DNA from: Acetobacterium sp.
GTDB taxonomy: Bacteria > Bacillota > Clostridia > Eubacteriales > Eubacteriaceae
Length of the DNA stretch: 53,348 nucleotides
Direction of reading: 5' to 3'
NCBI RefSeq assembly: GCF_030652775.1
Contig: NZ_JAUSPS010000054.1
Location: 1-53,348 of the forward strand
How positions within the stretch are numbered: position 1 is the stretch's first letter; each line of letters opens with the position of its first letter. Made by a program: the position numbers and the translations under genes. Below, piece after piece: positions 32,593-41,892 of this stretch. The notes beneath the pieces are model-generated. The model was not told the origin of the DNA. It saw only the letters and a program-made list of their open reading frames with translations, and made no database searches.

Positions 32593-35500
32593 ATGAAGAA
32601 ATTTAAAAAATTTGCAATTCTGCTTTCATTGGTATTGGTATTAAATACCATCCTACCCCAGGCCGCAGTTTTTGCGCAAGCGGCGAATAACAGTATAGAA
32701 ACTAACGGAGCCACCGTTAATGTTACCCTGGCCGATGTTGATCCGGCTTTCGGGACGGTCACTCTCAGTGGCAGCGGTCAAACCGGCCCGGGAGCCTACC
32801 CCCAGGGCTCCACCCTGAAGGTAAATGCCGTGGCCAACCCGGGCTATGCGGTTTATCTGATTTCGGCATCAATGGGGGGACTGATCTACGAAACCCCACT
32901 GACACCCACTACTTTTAACTTAACTGCGGATACCCTGATTACAGTTAGCTTTTATGCGGTTACACCACCGCCGGTCAGCACCGTACAGGTTCAAGTAGAA
33001 GACCTCAATCCCATCTTTGGCAGTGTCGCCATTAGCGGAACAGGTGGACAAACCGGTAACGGTGCTTATCCCACCGGATCGACGCTCAGTGTTAATGTAA
33101 CCCCCATTAATGGTTATAAGGTCACCAGCATTTTAGCAACCTTTGCGGATGGCACCACCCAGGTAGTTGACAATGCTGCTACCGCTGATTTTATTTTACA
33201 TGATGATGTCGGCATCTCCTTTACTTTTGATGGGGCTTATAATATCGTCGTGGAAAGTTCCGATCCAACCAGAGGAACCGTGTTTGATGAAACAGGTTCG
33301 TATAGTTTGCTGGATAGTGTTTATTTGTACGCTGCCGGCAACCCTGGTTATGAATGTACGGGTTATTATTTTATTGATTCAAATAATAACACCTCATACT
33401 CGACTTATACTGTGCCGGTGAATGTACCGGTAACGGAATCCGGCACCTATCAAATGATTTTTGAGCCGATCATGTGTAGTGTCGCAGTCGCCAGTGACGG
33501 CAACGGAACCGTCACTGGTGGCGGTAATATTGCCAACGGTTCCAAGGTAACGCTTACGGCCACGCCGAATGCCGGTTATAAGTTCAGCCAATGGATCGAC
33601 CAAAACAATGCGGTGGTGGGAACCAGCGCAGTTCTGAATGTCACAGTGACGGATAATGTCAACTATACGGCCAATTTTGTTCCGGATACCGTGGATATTC
33701 AGGTTTCGGCCACCCCCACCGGTGGCGGCACCGTAAGTGGTGCTGGCACCTATATCAGTGGTGATGCGGTGACGCTTACCGTCACCCCGGCGGCCGGATT
33801 TACCTTTGTCAATTGGATCAACACCGAATTCCCGGCGGCTGTCAGTGAAAATGCCAGCTATGCATTTACCGCCAGCGATGCCACTGCCGGAGCTTATACA
33901 GCAGTATTTGAAGCAACCCAGATGCCGGTAAAAATTTCAACCATTGCTTCACCAGCAGCCCTTAAGACTATTACTGTGACCCCGGTAACCGGCACCTATG
34001 CCAGTGGAACGGTGTTGCCTTTGAGTGCCAGCAGTACCGATTCTGGCGTGACGTTCTCAGGATGGTATGCAAACGGCGTCTTATTATCAAAATCGCCGAC
34101 CTTTTCTTATACCGTTACAGAGCCGGTACTGATTAATGCCGTTTTTGGGACGAATTGGGGTTCGGTGATTGTTCTGGGAAATCCGTTTTCATCAAGAGAT
34201 GTGGATATCGAAGTCCAACCGATTGGAACCAACCTGAGTTATAACGGTTCCTCGGATACCTATGATTTTGTGAACTGGACCAACAGTGCCGGGACGGTCG
34301 TGAGCACTGATCCGAATCTCACGGTGCAGGTGCAAAAAGGGTTACAGACCTATATTGCCAATGTTACCCCCAAAACATTCACCATATCGGTTGCGGCAAC
34401 CCCTACACTGGGAGGAACCGCTCAGGTAACCTCGGCAACTTCGATAACCTATGGCAAAACCGCCACTGTTGTGGCGACCCCAGCTAATGGCTACAGTTTT
34501 GCCGGCTGGACCGATGGGGATACCGGACAAAGTGTCAGCGCCGATCTGAGCTACTCCTTTGAGCCTAGTAAGAATACCCGCCTGATTGCCAATTTTTCTC
34601 AGCAGGGGTATACCATGAGTCTGACTGCCAATCCAACCAATGGCGGAACCGTCAGCGGGGGAGGGACTAACCTGGTTTATGGTCAGCAAGTAAATATCCA
34701 GGCCACTCCGGCGGACGGCTATGTTTTTAATAATTGGGTGGATGGATCGGGAAGCATCGTGTCCACAAATTCCAATGAAAAAATTACCGTCACCACGAAC
34801 TTGGCACTGGCGGCCAACTTTTCGGCGGTTCAATATCCCATTACGGTTACGCCTGCGCCGGCAGCAGGTGGAACCGTCACTGGCGGCGGTTCCTTTGAAG
34901 ATGGCACAAGTGTAACCTTAAGCGCCATTCCCAATGAAAACTATAATTTTATTCGCTGGACCCAGGGCGATTCGGATTTAGCCGTGAGTACCAATCCTCA
35001 ATATACCTTTGCTGCCAGTGAAGCCAGCCAGGGACAGTACACGGCGGTTTTTGCACCGGAAACCTATCTGGTGAATATTTCGATGGTCGCTCAGAAATCG
35101 ATTGCCGATCAGGTATCAGTCAGTCCCGCAAAGGACATTTACAGCTACGGAACGGTTCTAAATATGGCGGCCAATACCAGCAATGCAGCAACTCTGTTTC
35201 TTGGCTGGTATGAGGATGGTAAGCTGATCAGTAAAACTGCAGATTTTAATTATACGGTAACAAAAGCGACCAATCTGGTGGCTGTCTTTGTCACGGATTA
35301 CGGCGTGATTATCACCCAAGGCGATCCCGCGGCGGCGAAAAAGACAGATATCCTGATTGGCCCTAAAAATACGACCAAAACTATTTCGGCTGAAACCTCG
35401 GCTAATTATGATTTTGTCAATTGGACCGATGCAGCCGGAAACGTCTATCCCGATGTCATCTTTGACGTGACCTTTGGACCGGATCCGGTGGAAACCTATG

Positions 35501-38500
35501 TAGCAAACTATACTCCTAAAACATATACCGTGGCAGTGGCTGGCCAAACCCCGGGCGGAACCGTGAGCCAGTCCCAGGATTCGGTACTCTATGGCCAATC
35601 GCTGACGGTAACGGCAACCCCGGATAGCGGCTATGCCTTTGTGAACTGGACCGATGCCCTGGCAGATCCTCAGCCCGGAGCTGTTTTAAGCACCGATGCT
35701 AACTGGATCTTACAACCGGATGCCAATATGTCCTTACAGGCAAATTTCACTCCGATTGCCTATACCCTGGGCATTAATGTGGCGGCAAGCGGCGGCGGAA
35801 CCGCGGCCTGGGCCAATTACCCGCCCACTGGTCCCTTTTATGGGGAGGTGATCACAGCTGTAGCAACGCCAGATCCCAATTACGTTTTTGATGGCTGGGT
35901 CAATGCCGGCGGAGATGTGGTCTCAATGGACAGCTCCTACGATGTTACGGTGACAGGAAATGATACGTTAACCGCCCAGTTCCATACCAGCCAGAATAAT
36001 ATTGGCGCGGTAGCAAACCCGACTACTATGGGAACCGTTACCGGTGGCGGAACCTTTAACTATCAGACCCAGACAACCCTCACCGCCATCCCCAATACCG
36101 GTTTTGAATTTGTCAACTGGAGCAACAATCTGGATGACACGGTTGTCACCACCCCAGAACTGGCAGTAGATGTCGCAAATGATGTCATCTACACAGCCAA
36201 TTTTGACGTCTTAAAATGCCCGGTGACCCTGACCCCGGTGGATCCAGGTCGGGCTGTTTATGGCAGCGTGGCCATGGCTGTCTATGAAAATGGGGTCCTG
36301 GCACCGGCTGGAACCATCCCGGAATATGGCGACAAGGTGGTCTTAACCGCCACCGCCAATCAAACCATGCCGAATTCGATATTTAAAGATTATCTGGACG
36401 GCACCGGCGCACTGATTTCCTATGATTCAGTTTATACCATCGAAGCCATCGCCGAACCACTGGTAATTCAGTATGATTTCGTTCAGGAATATACGGTAAC
36501 TGTTCCTGTTTCTGCCGAGTGGACGGATAATTATCAACGGAACCTGCTGCCCGGCGTGGTTCCCCAGGTAACCCAGTTTCCCAACCAACAGGTGAGTGGG
36601 AATTTTAAGGATTCCATTACCCTTAACTACGGAACAGTGGATGCCAATCTGGTTTTTGATGGCTGGTATACCGATGAGGAAACCCCGGTTTTAGTCAGCA
36701 ATGAGCTCTCATTCAGCTATCAGCTACTGGATAGCACCCCGTTGGTGGCCAAGCTGCATTTAAAAGATATTGGTATTTTGGTTGAAAATGCCTACATTCC
36801 GGATCAACCCCTTCCCGGGGTGGATTTAAACGGCGGCGAGGTGTCCGGCAGCGGCTATCGAAATGCCGGGGAGACCTTTAATATCAGTACTACCGTGGAT
36901 GCCAATTATAGCTTTGAAAACTGGACTCAAGTTAATACGACCCTGAGTAAAAAAAGCAACTTTGTCTATACGGTAGCTGGACAACCGGGAGTGGATGCAC
37001 CCCCGATTCAGGCCAATTATTCGCCGGAGGCCTGTTACCTGACTCTGAATGCCAATCCAAAAGGCAGCGGCCAGGCCGCTCCCTCGGGATATTATCCCTA
37101 TGGAACCCTGGTTACTATCTCTCAGGGAAATCAGGCCGGGTATGCCTTCTCGCATTTTGAAGACGGCAACGGCAATACCTTGAAAAGTGTTACCCCCAAC
37201 ACTAAGGCAGGCACACTGACTCTCTATATGACCGGAAATACAACCGTTGTGGCGGTTTATAAAGAAAGTAGTGGCAGTGAAGCCCAAAAAATCGTGAAAA
37301 TCGCCGCCGCCGCTGCTACGGCTGCCGCCATTGCCGCCGGTATCGCTGCGGCCATCTATTTTGGCGGCGATGAGCTGCTGGCTGATGGCGCATTGGATTT
37401 AGCAGAGGTAGCATTAGAAGATCTGGGTGAAGTGGCTGGCGGCGTTGTTGACAAAAACCCGCCAGACCCTGATCCGGATCCCGACGATCCCGATAATAAA
37501 ACCGATATCCTGATTACTACCGTCGCCTCACCGCTAGATGGCGGAACGGCCATTGGCGGAGAATCCTACCGGGTTGGCGAAATGGCGGTCTTAAAAGCCA
37601 CCGCCAATCCAGGCTGGGTTTTTGAAAACTGGACCGGTGAGGGTGCCGTAGTCATTGATGATCCAGAGGCAGAAAGCATTTCATTTCTGGTTGATGAGGC
37701 TGACGAAGGTTCTGTTTTAACGGCCCACTTCAACCAGGAATTTACGATTACCACCAGTGCCACCCCGGAGAGCGGCGGAACCGTTACTCCCACCATGACA
37801 GTAGTCAGTGGTGAAGCAGCCACCGTGACAGCCACCGCCAATGAGGGTTATCTCTTTGACGGCTGGTATGAAAATGGGGTTCAGGTGTCAACCGAAGAAA
37901 CCTATACCCTGGAAGCAGTGGCAGCTGATCATACTCTCACCGCCCAATTTGAAGCGGGATTCAATGTCACCCTGACGGCTGATCCAGTGGCGATGGACAC
38001 CCTGGTGACTTTTACCGGAGAGGGATTATCCCAAACCGGGGAACATACCGTCACCGCCACCTTATTAGATACCGAAGCTGAAAATTACGTCTTTAATGGC
38101 TGGTATGTCAATCTGACCGACCCGGCACCGGTGTCAACCGAAGCCACCTACACCTTTACCCTAACTGCAGACACCAGTTACATTGCCAGTTATAGTCAGC
38201 AATACACCATTACCACCACTGCCACGCCAGCAGAAGGCGGAACAGTTACCCCGACCGAGCAGGTGATCGCCGGTGGAACGGCCACCGTGACAGCCACCGC
38301 CAATGAGGGTTATCTCTTTGAAGGCTGGTATGAAAATGAGGTTCAGGTGTCAACCGAAGCAACCTATACCCTTGAAGCAGTGGCAACGGATCATAGTCTC
38401 ACCGCCCAATTTGAAGCGGGATTCGAGGTAAACCTCACCGCTGATCCGGTGGCGATGGACACCCTGGTGACCTTTACCGGAGGCGGATTATCCCAAACTG

Positions 38501-41500
38501 GCGAACATACTATTACCGCCACCCTGATCGATACCGAAGCTGAAAATTATGTCTTTAATGGCTGGTACGTCAATTTGACCGACCCGGCACCGGTGTCAAC
38601 CGAAGCAACCTACACCTTCACCCTAACCGCAGACACCAGTTACATTGCCAGCTATAGTGAACAATTTACCATTACCACCAGTGCCACCCCGGAAGAGGGG
38701 GGAACGGTTACGCCAACTCAGCAGGTCACTGTTGGCAATGATGCGACTGTCACAGCAACGCCAAATGAAGACTATGTTTTTGATGGCTGGTACGAAGGTG
38801 AAGCCCAGGTTTCTGAGGACGAAACTTATGTCCTGGAAGCGGTGGCAGCTGATCATAATCTCACCGCCCAATTTGAATTGGGTGCCAATGTCACCCTGAC
38901 GGCTGATCCGACCACCATGGACACCCTGGTGACCTTTACCGGAAACGGATTATCCCAAACCGGAGAACATACCATTACCGCAACCCTGGATGATGCGGAA
39001 ACCGATAATTATATCTTTAAAGGCTGGTTTAGCGCATTGACGGATGACGTGCCGGCTTCTACTTCAGAAACATATACCTTTGACTTGACGGCGGATACCA
39101 GTTATATCGCCAGTTATGAAGAAAACGCTTTTACCGTGGCAGCAGAATCAGAAGATGCTACCCAGGGAACCGTCACCCAAACCGGAACCAGCCCCTATAA
39201 ACTTTCGGATTCAGTAACTGTCAGTGCTACCGCTTTAAAAGGATATGCCTTTGCCAACTGGACCGATGAAAACAGTGCCGTGGTCTCGCAAACAGCCGAT
39301 TATACTTTTGATGTCACTGAAAATACAACATTAACCGCCAATTTTGAAGCCGAAGCGGCGGTCACCATTCAAGTCCAATGCGATTATGTGGAGGGCGGTA
39401 CGGTGACTTCGGATGATAAAGACATACCAGAAACTGGACTGGTCATTACAAATGGCGAGTCGGTCACCTTAAAAGCCGAGGAAAAGAAGGGCTACGAATT
39501 TGAAGGCTGGTATGAGAACGGAAAAGAAGTCGAGAAGAAGGATTCATATACCTTTACTGCCGCAAAAGACCGGACCCTGGTCGCCGCTTTTTCTCACAAA
39601 GGAGTTATGGCGTTGGCTTTCCCGGATCCCCTTGAAGGCGGACGGGTTTATAAGGTTTACCAGACATCCGAAACAAAAGATGAATTTTATCTGAACGCCG
39701 TGCCATTTACCGGCTATGAATTTGTAGGCTGGTACGATATTGCCGGAATAAAGGTCTGTGATACCCCGGAATATGATTTTGTGGCTTATTACTCCCGGGT
39801 GCTTTTTGCCAAATTCAAGCTCGAACAAGTTGCCGTGAATGTTAGTATTGCACCAGCTGGCGGTGGCACTGTATCCGGAACGGGAACCTATGATTATGGA
39901 AAGGCAGTCACCTTAACGGCGACCCCGGAAGAAGGGTATATTTTCAACGGCTTTATGGATGCTACCGGAAACCGGTTGAGTTCCGATGCCGTTTATACCT
40001 TTACCCTGCGGGCGGAGGCAGACCTGACCGCTAACTTCTCCCCGCAAACCTATACCATGACCACCACCGTTAATGATCCGGCCCTGGGGACGGTTTCTAA
40101 TAGCGATTCGGATGGCGTCTATCCGGCTGGCGCCGCGGTTTCACTGCAGGCTTCACCCGCCAGCGGTTCGCAATTTGTGGGGTGGTTTGAAAACGGCCAA
40201 TGCGTGAGTCAGACACCCAACTATACGTTCACAGCCACCGCCGACCGCAATCTGGAAGCCGATTTCAGTAATGAAGAATTTGTCCTGACGCTAATGGCTG
40301 ACCCGGTTACTGGTGGAACCCTATCCGGTGAGGGCGGCTACAATCCCTCCACAGATGCCGATCAGGCAAGTATCTCAGCGGTTGCCTTGCCAGGCTATGC
40401 ATTTACTGCCTGGATGGATGCAGACACCGGGGAACAGGTCTCAACTTTAAGCAGTGATGCCATTACGCTAACAAAAGACACCAATCTTACTGCGGTCTTT
40501 ACCCCCAATGTTTATCAGGTCGAGCTGACCGTTGGCGAGGGTGGTACCGCCACCGGGGACGGCTATTACAATTTCGGTGATACTGTCAATTTATCGGCTA
40601 CTGCCAAAGATGGCTATAGCTTTGCCGGTTGGATGATAACCGATGCCCAGGGAACGCAGTCCTGTATCTCACCAGATGGGGATTATACCTTTACCTTAAA
40701 TGAAGACTGGATTAATCTGGCACCGATCACTATTTCCGCAACCTTTAAAAATGCTAAAGGGGCTCTGATTATTCCTTTGGCCGAAGAGTACCTTCGTGGC
40801 AATATTGCCAGAGGCTACCATTTGGATGCCATCGTTGGGAATCAGACAACAGTAGAAGCCATCCCCGGTTATGGCTATGAATTTACCAACTGGACTGATA
40901 TGAAAGGAAATGTCCTTAGTCAGGATGCAGTCTATACCTTTACGGTCACGGGTGATACCGTGGTGATGGCTCATTTTAAATCTAATGCGACGGTAAAGCT
41001 GACCGTGACGGAACAGTCTGTTTTACAAGGCAAGGCGCTCCTGGTGGGGGATCTTATTTCTGGTGAAAAGACTGTCGAATCCGGCCAATATGTGATGGCT
41101 TACGCAGTGGCCTACCCTGGCTACCAATTCCTCCACTGGGTCAATCAGAACGGATTGAAAGTTTCTAATGCGAGGAGTTATCTTTTTAGAATATCTGAAG
41201 ATACGGCCTTAACAGCGGTGTTTGAAAAAACCACCCATGACATTAGTGCCAATGTTGATCCAAAAGGTGCTGGTTATATCACTGGCCAGAAAACCTATGC
41301 TTATGGCGATACGGCCACCCTAACAGCTGTGCCGACTCAGTCCGGTTATATCTTTGGCTACTGGTCTGATGAAAATGGCCGGATTAAAGGGGCGATATCA
41401 CCAGTCTTTAAGACGACGGTTAATGGCAGTAAAACCTATACAGCCCATTTTGTCCAGGGGAAATACAGCATCACCGCCAAAGCGGTTCCTGAACAAGGGG

Positions 41501-41748
41501 GAACGGTATCCGGAGGCGGATCATTTGGACAGGAAGAGGCGGTCACCTTAACGGCAGTTCCCAATATCGGGTATCAATTTGATGGCTGGTTTGTGGCTGG
41601 CGCCAGTGTCAGCACCGATGCCAGCTGGGCCTTTGATGCCACCGAATCGGTGGATGCGGAAGCTCACTTTTCGACGGTTCCGCCGTCCGACAGCAATGGA
41701 CCGAGTCATCCTCACCCCGGTCTTCCACATCGAGGGAGAAATAAGTAA
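32593..41748 (+). CDS. Giant secreted protein of ~37 divergent InlB B-repeats
   Basis: 3,051 residues. Signal peptide MKKFKKFAILLSLVLVLNTI..FAQA (cleavage near residue 30), then about 19 repeats of 65-80 residues, each with the pattern V-x-GGTVTGGG-x-(Y)-x-G-x-xVTLTATPx-GYxFxxWxD..., ending xxxAxF: the divergent InlB B-repeat (Flg_new_2-like, beta-grasp). Around residues 1567-1592 is an Ala-rich hydrophobic helix (KIAAAAATAAAIAAG...), followed by an acidic stretch and a Pro-Asp linker (~1620-1636), then about 18 more repeats. Residues 1717-2178 are three near-identical 154-residue units. The C-terminus (HPGLPHRGRNK) has no LPXTG, SLH or other anchor. ATG 32593 follows AAGGAG by six bases. Probably a surface or matrix protein; binding partner unknown. 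Confidence 0.9.
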   Translation: MKKFKKFAILLSLVLVLNTILPQAAVFAQAANNSIETNGATVNVTLADVDPAFGTVTLSGSGQTGPGAYPQGSTLKVNAVANPGYAVYLISASMGGLIYETPLTPTTFNLTADTLITVSFYAVTPPPVSTVQVQVEDLNPIFGSVAISGTGGQTGNGAYPTGSTLSVNVTPINGYKVTSILATFADGTTQVVDNAATADFILHDDVGISFTFDGAYNIVVESSDPTRGTVFDETGSYSLLDSVYLYAAGNPGYECTGYYFIDSNNNTSYSTYTVPVNVPVTESGTYQMIFEPIMCSVAVASDGNGTVTGGGNIANGSKVTLTATPNAGYKFSQWIDQNNAVVGTSAVLNVTVTDNVNYTANFVPDTVDIQVSATPTGGGTVSGAGTYISGDAVTLTVTPAAGFTFVNWINTEFPAAVSENASYAFTASDATAGAYTAVFEATQMPVKISTIASPAALKTITVTPVTGTYASGTVLPLSASSTDSGVTFSGWYANGVLLSKSPTFSYTVTEPVLINAVFGTNWGSVIVLGNPFSSRDVDIEVQPIGTNLSYNGSSDTYDFVNWTNSAGTVVSTDPNLTVQVQKGLQTYIANVTPKTFTISVAATPTLGGTAQVTSATSITYGKTATVVATPANGYSFAGWTDGDTGQSVSADLSYSFEPSKNTRLIANFSQQGYTMSLTANPTNGGTVSGGGTNLVYGQQVNIQATPADGYVFNNWVDGSGSIVSTNSNEKITVTTNLALAANFSAVQYPITVTPAPAAGGTVTGGGSFEDGTSVTLSAIPNENYNFIRWTQGDSDLAVSTNPQYTFAASEASQGQYTAVFAPETYLVNISMVAQKSIADQVSVSPAKDIYSYGTVLNMAANTSNAATLFLGWYEDGKLISKTADFNYTVTKATNLVAVFVTDYGVIITQGDPAAAKKTDILIGPKNTTKTISAETSANYDFVNWTDAAGNVYPDVIFDVTFGPDPVETYVANYTPKTYTVAVAGQTPGGTVSQSQDSVLYGQSLTVTATPDSGYAFVNWTDALADPQPGAVLSTDANWILQPDANMSLQANFTPIAYTLGINVAASGGGTAAWANYPPTGPFYGEVITAVATPDPNYVFDGWVNAGGDVVSMDSSYDVTVTGNDTLTAQFHTSQNNIGAVANPTTMGTVTGGGTFNYQTQTTLTAIPNTGFEFVNWSNNLDDTVVTTPELAVDVANDVIYTANFDVLKCPVTLTPVDPGRAVYGSVAMAVYENGVLAPAGTIPEYGDKVVLTATANQTMPNSIFKDYLDGTGALISYDSVYTIEAIAEPLVIQYDFVQEYTVTVPVSAEWTDNYQRNLLPGVVPQVTQFPNQQVSGNFKDSITLNYGTVDANLVFDGWYTDEETPVLVSNELSFSYQLLDSTPLVAKLHLKDIGILVENAYIPDQPLPGVDLNGGEVSGSGYRNAGETFNISTTVDANYSFENWTQVNTTLSKKSNFVYTVAGQPGVDAPPIQANYSPEACYLTLNANPKGSGQAAPSGYYPYGTLVTISQGNQAGYAFSHFEDGNGNTLKSVTPNTKAGTLTLYMTGNTTVVAVYKESSGSEAQKIVKIAAAAATAAAIAAGIAAAIYFGGDELLADGALDLAEVALEDLGEVAGGVVDKNPPDPDPDPDDPDNKTDILITTVASPLDGGTAIGGESYRVGEMAVLKATANPGWVFENWTGEGAVVIDDPEAESISFLVDEADEGSVLTAHFNQEFTITTSATPESGGTVTPTMTVVSGEAATVTATANEGYLFDGWYENGVQVSTEETYTLEAVAADHTLTAQFEAGFNVTLTADPVAMDTLVTFTGEGLSQTGEHTVTATLLDTEAENYVFNGWYVNLTDPAPVSTEATYTFTLTADTSYIASYSQQYTITTTATPAEGGTVTPTEQVIAGGTATVTATANEGYLFEGWYENEVQVSTEATYTLEAVATDHSLTAQFEAGFEVNLTADPVAMDTLVTFTGGGLSQTGEHTITATLIDTEAENYVFNGWYVNLTDPAPVSTEATYTFTLTADTSYIASYSEQFTITTSATPEEGGTVTPTQQVTVGNDATVTATPNEDYVFDGWYEGEAQVSEDETYVLEAVAADHNLTAQFELGANVTLTADPTTMDTLVTFTGNGLSQTGEHTITATLDDAETDNYIFKGWFSALTDDVPASTSETYTFDLTADTSYIASYEENAFTVAAESEDATQGTVTQTGTSPYKLSDSVTVSATALKGYAFANWTDENSAVVSQTADYTFDVTENTTLTANFEAEAAVTIQVQCDYVEGGTVTSDDKDIPETGLVITNGESVTLKAEEKKGYEFEGWYENGKEVEKKDSYTFTAAKDRTLVAAFSHKGVMALAFPDPLEGGRVYKVYQTSETKDEFYLNAVPFTGYEFVGWYDIAGIKVCDTPEYDFVAYYSRVLFAKFKLEQVAVNVSIAPAGGGTVSGTGTYDYGKAVTLTATPEEGYIFNGFMDATGNRLSSDAVYTFTLRAEADLTANFSPQTYTMTTTVNDPALGTVSNSDSDGVYPAGAAVSLQASPASGSQFVGWFENGQCVSQTPNYTFTATADRNLEADFSNEEFVLTLMADPVTGGTLSGEGGYNPSTDADQASISAVALPGYAFTAWMDADTGEQVSTLSSDAITLTKDTNLTAVFTPNVYQVELTVGEGGTATGDGYYNFGDTVNLSATAKDGYSFAGWMITDAQGTQSCISPDGDYTFTLNEDWINLAPITISATFKNAKGALIIPLAEEYLRGNIARGYHLDAIVGNQTTVEAIPGYGYEFTNWTDMKGNVLSQDAVYTFTVTGDTVVMAHFKSNATVKLTVTEQSVLQGKALLVGDLISGEKTVESGQYVMAYAVAYPGYQFLHWVNQNGLKVSNARSYLFRISEDTALTAVFEKTTHDISANVDPKGAGYITGQKTYAYGDTATLTAVPTQSGYIFGYWSDENGRIKGAISPVFKTTVNGSKTYTAHFVQGKYSITAKAVPEQGGTVSGGGSFGQEEAVTLTAVPNIGYQFDGWFVAGASVSTDASWAFDATESVDAEAHFSTVPPSDSNGPSHPHPGLPHRGRNK
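37741..39126 (+). repeat. Three tandem 462-bp repeats inside the giant gene
   Basis: Units at 37741-38202, 38203-38664 and 38665-39126, each exactly 462 bp (154 codons, two B-repeats). Units 1 and 2 are nearly identical over long stretches; unit 3 has diverged more. Phrases such as DPVAMDTLVTFTG, GLSQTGEHT and LTADTSYIASY recur in place. Confidence 0.92.
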
Positions 41749-41764
41749 AATTTCACATTAACAG

Positions 41765-41804
41765 ATAAAGCACCCATAATCAAAAAAGATCATGGGTGCT
41801 TTAT
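41765..41804 (+). terminator. Terminator of the giant gene
   Basis: Perfect 13-bp stem ATAAAGCACCCAT (41765-41777) / complement (41792-41804), followed by TAATTGATTTTTT. Confidence 0.88.
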
Positions 41805-41834
41805 TAATTGATTTTTTAAGGGGGGTGTATTTGA

Positions 41835-41863
41835 TTGCATCACTTCTGTTAGTTTAGTATAAT
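41835..41863 (+). promoter_or_regulatory. Promoter of the EAL-domain gene
   Basis: TTGCAT (41835-41840), 17-base spacer, TATAAT (41858-41863), 30 bases before the start codon. Confidence 0.65.
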
Positions 41864-41892
41864 GATTTATAAGTAAAATTGAAAGGGCGGTT

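Noticed and set aside
37291-37368. A split of the giant gene into two genes at the Ala-rich segment
   Set aside because: The frame is continuous through it, with no stop, frameshift or new ribosome site, and the repeats resume directly afterwards.
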